Shown here piece by piece: positions 31,826 to 35,450 of a DNA stretch of 35,450 nt; the first letter of the stretch is position 1; each line of letters opens with the position of its first letter. The DNA lies in the NCBI RefSeq assembly GCF_030540645.1, contig NZ_JAUNVV010000022.1:5551-41000 (forward strand), in the 5' to 3' direction. The notes beneath the pieces are model-generated. The model saw only the letters and a list, made by a program, of their open reading frames with translations, was not told where the DNA came from and did not search any database. This DNA is from Arthrobacter sp. GTDB lineage: Bacteria; Actinomycetota; Actinomycetes; Actinomycetales; Micrococcaceae. A program made the translations under genes and the position numbers.

Positions 31826-33031
31826 TTAGTCCATCTGTTCGTGTTGGCGGTTGCCGCGGTTGCGCCAAGAGGTAACGGCAAGAACTGCGGCGCCTATGCC
31901 CGCCAGCCACAACAGGGTTTTAGCTTCGCCTGACTTGCGGGCGTCGTCGTCGGGCGAGTCCGGGGCAAATTTTTTGCGCAGGTGCTTGCCTTCAGCGACC
32001 AGGACCATTTCCTTCTCCGCTTTTTTCAGGCTGGCGGTGACTTCGCGCGGCGGTAGCTGAATTTCGGCTTCTGCCTTGATGCCGGCCTGAAGTTGGCGGC
32101 TACGTTCAAGTTCGGCATCCACTTCTGCGCCGAAGAGCAGGGCGAGGTTCATGATCCACAGCCAGAGCAGCAGCACGATCACTCCGGCGATGGCACCGTA
32201 AGTTTTCTCGTACTTGTTGAAGTTGGCAAGGTAGAGGCCGAAGCCGGCCGAAGCTGCCACGGCCACCACCAGTGCAACGGCGGCACCAACACTGATCCAT
32301 CGGAACTTCGGCTGTTGCACATTGGGGGTGAAGTAGTACAGCAGGGCGATGAGTGCCACGGCCAGAATCGCCAGCACCGGCCACTTGGCGATGTTCCAGA
32401 CCGTCACGGCGGTGTCGCCGAAGCCAATGGCATCGCCAAGCACCTTGGCAATGGGGCCGGAGACCACCAGAAGGAGTGCCATGATGGCCACCATGAGCAC
32501 TGCGGCCAAGGTGACCAGCAGAAGTGCGGGGCGAAGCTTCCACACCGGGCGCCCCTCGTCGGTGCCATAGATGCGGTTCATGGCCCGGCTGAATCCGCCG
32601 ACGTATTTCGAGGCAGACCACAACGCGGTTGCGAGCCCCAAGACAAACGTCCAGCCAGCTGCCCGGGAACTTGTCAGCTGTTCCACGGGTCCGCTGATGG
32701 TTTCCACAATGGACGGGTCTGTGAGCTGTCCGACCAGATTCAGCATCACCTTGGTGGTTTCCTCGGCCTGACCCACCAGGCCGAGGATGGAAACCAGCGC
32801 CAGTATTGCCGGGAACAGCGACAACACTGCGTAGTACGTCAGGGATGCAGCCATGTCGGTTGAGGCGTCCGCACCGAACTTGGCCACCGAGCGTTTGGCC
32901 ACATATTTCCACGACTTCGCTTTTATCCTGGCTACTTTTTGCGGCTTGCGGGAGTCATCCGGGTCGGGTGCAGCAGCGTGGTCAACTGCCGTGTCATCGA
33001 CGATGTCCGAGAACTTCGTGTGCGTATTCAT
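31826..33031 (-). CDS. YihY/BrkB-family inner membrane protein
   Basis: From ATG 33031 (MNTHTKFSDI) the protein has 401 residues. A charged N-terminal tail is followed by six hydrophobic segments between about 60 and 305, and a charged C-terminal tail ends in a further hydrophobic segment (LLWLAGIGAAVLAV). Family markers are DMAASLTYYAVLSLFPAILAL, GWTFVLGLATALWSASKYVGGFSRAMNRIYG, RPVWKLRPALLL and WIMNLALLFGAEVDAELERSRQL. Function in this family is unsettled. Its gene is directly followed by mycothione reductase. The open frame extends upstream far beyond 33031 but without family similarity. Confidence 0.9.
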   Translation of the reverse strand: MNTHTKFSDIVDDTAVDHAAAPDPDDSRKPQKVARIKAKSWKYVAKRSVAKFGADASTDMAASLTYYAVLSLFPAILALVSILGLVGQAEETTKVMLNLVGQLTDPSIVETISGPVEQLTSSRAAGWTFVLGLATALWSASKYVGGFSRAMNRIYGTDEGRPVWKLRPALLLVTLAAVLMVAIMALLLVVSGPIAKVLGDAIGFGDTAVTVWNIAKWPVLAILAVALIALLYYFTPNVQQPKFRWISVGAAVALVVAVAASAGFGLYLANFNKYEKTYGAIAGVIVLLLWLWIMNLALLFGAEVDAELERSRQLQAGIKAEAEIQLPPREVTASLKKAEKEMVLVAEGKHLRKKFAPDSPDDDARKSGEAKTLLWLAGIGAAVLAVTSWRNRGNRQHEQMD

Positions 33032-33059
33032 GTCCAAGACACTACCGCGAGCCGGGTTT

Positions 33060-33095
33060 CGGCGCGCCCATCGATTGCGGCGCGCCCATCCATTC
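33060..33095. repeat. Two tandem 18-bp repeats upstream of yihY
   Basis: CGGCGCGCCCATCGATTG and CGGCGCGCCCATCCATTC lie side by side 29 bases before the yihY start and agree at 16 of 18 positions. They may be a regulatory site or simple slippage. The rest of 33032-33186 shows nothing further. Confidence 0.6.
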
Positions 33096-33186
33096 CGCCT
33101 GACTTCAACCCGTTCGCGGTATGGGTGGATGTAGCGGGAAGTCATTTCGTTCAGCGGGGTTGGGGAGACCAGTCCATCGCCGGTGA

Positions 33187-33789
33187 TTATCCAGAGTCCC
33201 TCTGCTGAGTGCTTTCTTTGTGCAATAACGCCGCGGCACCAGCCAACAGCAGTTCGAGGCCAAAGTTGAACGCGTCGGCGTCGTCCACCGGCCGGGCAGT
33301 ACTGTCCAGCAACCCAGCTTGGGACAGTCCGCTCTGTGTCTGCTCCTGCGTGACGGAGCCCAGAATGTAGTTCACCAGCGCGCGGCCGGTCCAGGTAGGG
33401 TTTCTGCCTGAGAGGCCGGCGGCAGCAAGGGTTTCCGTGAAGCGTTGCAGCGCCGGGAGTGATTGTGGCGCCAAGGTGTGTGTCAGGGCCACGACTTCGG
33501 CACCGTCGCGCACAGCCAGCAGGGCGTCGCGGATTTGCCGGGAGGCCAGGCGCAGGGATTCGATCACCGCTGCGGCTCCCGCCCCATCCAGGTCCTGGGG
33601 CTTGACCGGGGCAAGAATCATGACCGCCAGAACCCCGAGCAAGTCCTGTTTGTTCTTCACATGCCAGTACAGCGCGCCGGGCTGCACGTCGAGATCCCGG
33701 GCCAGGCGGCGCATGGAAAGGTCGGCGATGCCGTAATCGCGCAAAATACTGAACGCGGTGTCGATGACCTGCTCGCGCGTCAACGCCAT
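33187..33789 (-). CDS. TetR-family regulator, probable BioQ-type biotin repressor
   Basis: I start it at ATG 33789 (MALTREQVID), giving 200 residues; the open frame extends farther but homologues begin here, and AAGGA lies about 11 bases upstream. The N-terminal HTH covers AFSILRDYGIADLSMRRLAR and DLDVQPGALYWHVKNKQDLL. The C-terminal domain is of the TetR type that ends with a helical ALVNYILGSV ... FGLELLLAG. It is divergent from bioB across 194 bases, and a palindrome of the BioQ-box form lies at the bioB start. In corynebacteria and mycobacteria BioQ, a TetR protein, represses biotin genes. The assignment here rests on context and operator, not on a search. Confidence 0.78.
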   Translation of the reverse strand: MALTREQVIDTAFSILRDYGIADLSMRRLARDLDVQPGALYWHVKNKQDLLGVLAVMILAPVKPQDLDGAGAAAVIESLRLASRQIRDALLAVRDGAEVVALTHTLAPQSLPALQRFTETLAAAGLSGRNPTWTGRALVNYILGSVTQEQTQSGLSQAGLLDSTARPVDDADAFNFGLELLLAGAAALLHKESTQQRDSG

Positions 33790-33948
33790 GTGCTTCAGTC
33801 CTTTCGTGGCTTTCGTGCGCAGGTTGTGAAAGCCCACGCGACACAGCTCCATTTTGCCCCATCGCGTCAACTCCGCAGTCAGCCCACACCGACCAGCGAA
33901 AATCAACACGGAAAACCAGATTGCCGCCGTGGGGGCAGGGTGGTTCAT

Positions 33949-33977
33949 TTGACAGCGGAACGATGAATTTCCATACT
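33949..33977 (+). promoter_or_regulatory. bioB promoter
   Basis: A perfect -35 TTGACA (33949-33954), a 17-base spacer and a -10 CATACT (33972-33977). The predicted transcription start, six to seven bases downstream, coincides with the bioB GTG at 33984, so the mRNA may be leaderless. Confidence 0.7.
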
Positions 33978-33991
33978 TGAACAGTGTTCAA
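33977..33991. promoter_or_regulatory. BioQ-type operator TTGAACAGTGTTCAA
   Basis: A perfect 15-bp palindrome (TTGAACA-G-TGTTCAA) that covers the end of the -10 box, the predicted transcription start and the bioB start codon. As I recall, the reported BioQ box in mycobacteria and corynebacteria is TGAAC-N3-GTTAC; this site is TGAAC-AGT-GTTCA. Binding here would block the promoter directly. Confidence 0.72.
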
Positions 33992-35072
33992 TAACTTTCA
34001 GTCCCTTGCCGACCAGCAGCTGTCCGGCGCCACCCTGACCCGCCAGGAGGCCCACGCAATCTTGGATTCCACCGATGATCAGCTGTTGGATGTGGTGGCC
34101 GCCGCCGCACGCCTGCGGCGCACCCACTTCTCCAACACGGTCAAGGTGAACTACCTTGTGAACCTCAAATCCGGCTTGTGCCCGGAGGATTGCACGTACT
34201 GCTCGCAGCGCCTGGGCTCGGCCGCACAAATCCTGAAGTACACGTGGCTGAAACCCGAAGCGGTCCTTGAGCAGGCGGAAACGGGAATCGCCGCCGGTGC
34301 CTCCCGCGTGTGCTTGGTGGCCAGCGGCAAGGGCCCCGCGGACAGGGACGTGGAGCGCGTGGCTACCATGGTGGACGGGCTGAAGGAGGCACACCCCCAT
34401 GTTGAAGTCTGTGCCTGCCTCGGCATATTGAAACAAGGCCAGGCCGAGCGGCTCAAGGCGTGCGGCGTGGACGCGTACAACCACAACTTGAACACCAGCG
34501 AATCCAAGTACAAGGACATCTGCACCACCCACGAATTCTCCGACCGCGTCCGCACCGTTGAGGCCGCCAAGGGAGCCGGACTCTCTCCGTGTTCGGGCCT
34601 GATCGTGGGCATGGGCGAAAGTAATGATGAGCTCATCGACGCCGTCTTTGCCCTCCGTGATCTCGGCAGCGACTCCATCCCGGTGAACTTCCTCATGCCC
34701 TTTGACGGAACGCCGCTGGAAGGAACGTGGCTGCTGAGCCCGGCCCAGTGTGTGCGCATTCTCGCTCTTGTCCGCTTCGCCTGCCCGGCAGCGGAACTGC
34801 GCATGGCTGGCGGACGCGAGATGCACCTGCGCAGCCTCCAGCCCCTCGCATTGAACATCGCCAACTCACTCTTCCTGGGCGACTACCTCACCAGCGAGGG
34901 CCAGCCCGGCCAGGACGATTTGGCGATGATCGCCGACGCCGGCTTCACCGTCCTTGGCCAACAGCCCGCCGCCGCTGGCAGTTCCTCCCTGCACGACGCC
35001 GGAGCTGCCGCCGGCTCCCAGCCTGCCATCCGCCGTCGTGGTGCAGGAACGCAGCTCGCCCCCAATGCTTGA
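33984..35072 (+). CDS. bioB: Biotin synthase
   Basis: Radical SAM enzyme that inserts sulfur into dethiobiotin. The 362 residues include the 4Fe-4S motif [12 protein letters not shown] (Cys66, Cys70, Cys73), [18 protein letters not shown], and the [13 protein letters not shown] region. [30 protein letters not shown] lies near the end. The start GTG 33984 ([12 protein letters not shown]) matches where homologues begin. No ribosome binding site precedes it, and the promoter position suggests a leaderless transcript. The C-terminal 40 residues are Ala/Ser/Gly-rich. The stop overlaps the bioA start by 8 bases, indicating coupled translation. Confidence 0.96.
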   Translation: MFNNFQSLADQQLSGATLTRQEAHAILDSTDDQLLDVVAAAARLRRTHFSNTVKVNYLVNLKSGLCPEDCTYCSQRLGSAAQILKYTWLKPEAVLEQAETGIAAGASRVCLVASGKGPADRDVERVATMVDGLKEAHPHVEVCACLGILKQGQAERLKACGVDAYNHNLNTSESKYKDICTTHEFSDRVRTVEAAKGAGLSPCSGLIVGMGESNDELIDAVFALRDLGSDSIPVNFLMPFDGTPLEGTWLLSPAQCVRILALVRFACPAAELRMAGGREMHLRSLQPLALNIANSLFLGDYLTSEGQPGQDDLAMIADAGFTVLGQQPAAAGSSSLHDAGAAAGSQPAIRRRGAGTQLAPNA

Positions 35073-35450
35073 GGAAACGCGCTCGCTCGTGGCCCGGGAC
35101 AAGGGCCTGCTCTGGCACCCGTATGCCCCGCTTGACGGCCCGGCCCCTTACGCGGTGATGGGCGCATCCGGCACAAAGCTGCAGCTTCAGGATGCGGACG
35201 GGGAACGTTTTGAGGTGGTCGACGCCATGAGTTCTTGGTGGTCAGCGGTGCATGGCTACCGGAACCCGGTACTTGACGAGGCGCTGGCCGAGCAGGCAGC
35301 GAAGTTCTCCCACGTCATGTTTGGCGGCTTGACGCACCAGCCAGCCGTGGAATTGGCGGAACTGCTGGTTCGCATGGCGCCGGCCGGGCTGGAGCATGTG
35401 TTCTTTGCCGACTCGGGTTCCGTGTCCGTTGAAGTGGCGCTGAAGCTGGC
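35065..35450 (+). CDS. bioA: Adenosylmethionine-8-amino-7-oxononanoate aminotransferase, N-terminal part
   Basis: PLP aminotransferase that makes 7,8-diaminopelargonate, the step two before biotin synthase. The gene runs off the right edge; 128 codons are visible from ATG 35065 (MLEETRSLV), with GTG 35041 as an alternative start. The segments [44 protein letters not shown] and [16 protein letters not shown] are diagnostic for BioA within class III aminotransferases. The gene overlaps bioB and shares its promoter. Order bioB-bioA differs from the common bioA-bioD-bioB order; bioD may follow outside the window. Confidence 0.94.
   Translation, partial: MLEETRSLVARDKGLLWHPYAPLDGPAPYAVMGASGTKLQLQDADGERFEVVDAMSSWWSAVHGYRNPVLDEALAEQAAKFSHVMFGGLTHQPAVELAELLVRMAPAGLEHVFFADSGSVSVEVALKL

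Noticed and set aside
33032..33991. Upstream extension of the yihY frame (adds over 300 codons)
   Set aside because: The extra sequence overlaps the TetR gene on the same strand in another frame, shows no membrane or family pattern, and is Arg/Pro-rich as expected of a shadow frame.
1..35450. CRISPR arrays, insertion sequences, integrases, prophage genes
   Set aside because: No regularly spaced repeats, transposase or integrase motifs were seen on either strand.

Overview
The window is a stretch of a high-GC actinobacterial chromosome, most likely Arthrobacter or a close relative in the Micrococcaceae. The evidence is a mycothiol pathway enzyme (mycothione reductase), an MptB-type polyprenol-phosphomannose mannosyltransferase beside a GT87 glycosyltransferase (lipomannan assembly), an actinobacterial-style RNase P RNA, a GapB-type long GAPDH, and a TetR gene divergent from bioB with a BioQ-like operator. 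I see no transposase, integrase, phage gene or CRISPR array. Most of the window is ordinary chromosome with several accessory islands.

Layout. 1-3131: tail of a VOC protein, yaaA, long-form gap, and the RNase P RNA with its terminator. 3164-9922: a one-directional (minus) amine-catabolism island: BetI-like TetR, FeaR-like AraC regulator, aldehyde dehydrogenase, APC permease and flavin amine oxidase. The island is bracketed by two directly oriented copies of a 61-nt near-palindromic repeat. 10091-16834: membrane-anchored HNH (DUF1524) nuclease, release factor 3, a GNAT-like acyltransferase, a sugar porter, peptide deformylase, tRNA-His and oligoribonuclease. 16857-21083: an NUC1-type nuclease and the divergent GT87/MptB pair. 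21108-24253: AlkD-like DNA glycosylase, a PrmC-related methyltransferase and glutamate decarboxylase.

24282-26083 holds a small disordered protein, an MpaB-family oxygenase and a DUF3817 membrane protein. 26117-27355 holds two tandem paralogues whose C-terminal halves resemble the protealysin inhibitor emfourin, fused to an N-terminal domain I do not recognise. 27356-27818 has no confident gene. 27819-30305 is a minus-strand cell-surface operon: CHRD-like exported protein with a Ca-binding-type loop and C-terminal anchor, then a class F sortase, then a cupredoxin-like lipoprotein. 30399-33031 is yihY followed by mycothione reductase, probably translationally coupled. 33187-35450 is a biotin locus: BioQ-like TetR divergent from bioB, whose start lies inside a perfect operator palindrome downstream of a good promoter (a probable leaderless mRNA), followed by bioA, which overlaps bioB and runs off the window.

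The most interesting items are the repeat-bracketed amine island, the emfourin-like tandem pair, the sortase/CHRD/cupredoxin operon, and the leaderless autoregulation-style bioB promoter. All functional calls are from reading the sequence and family knowledge; no search was run.
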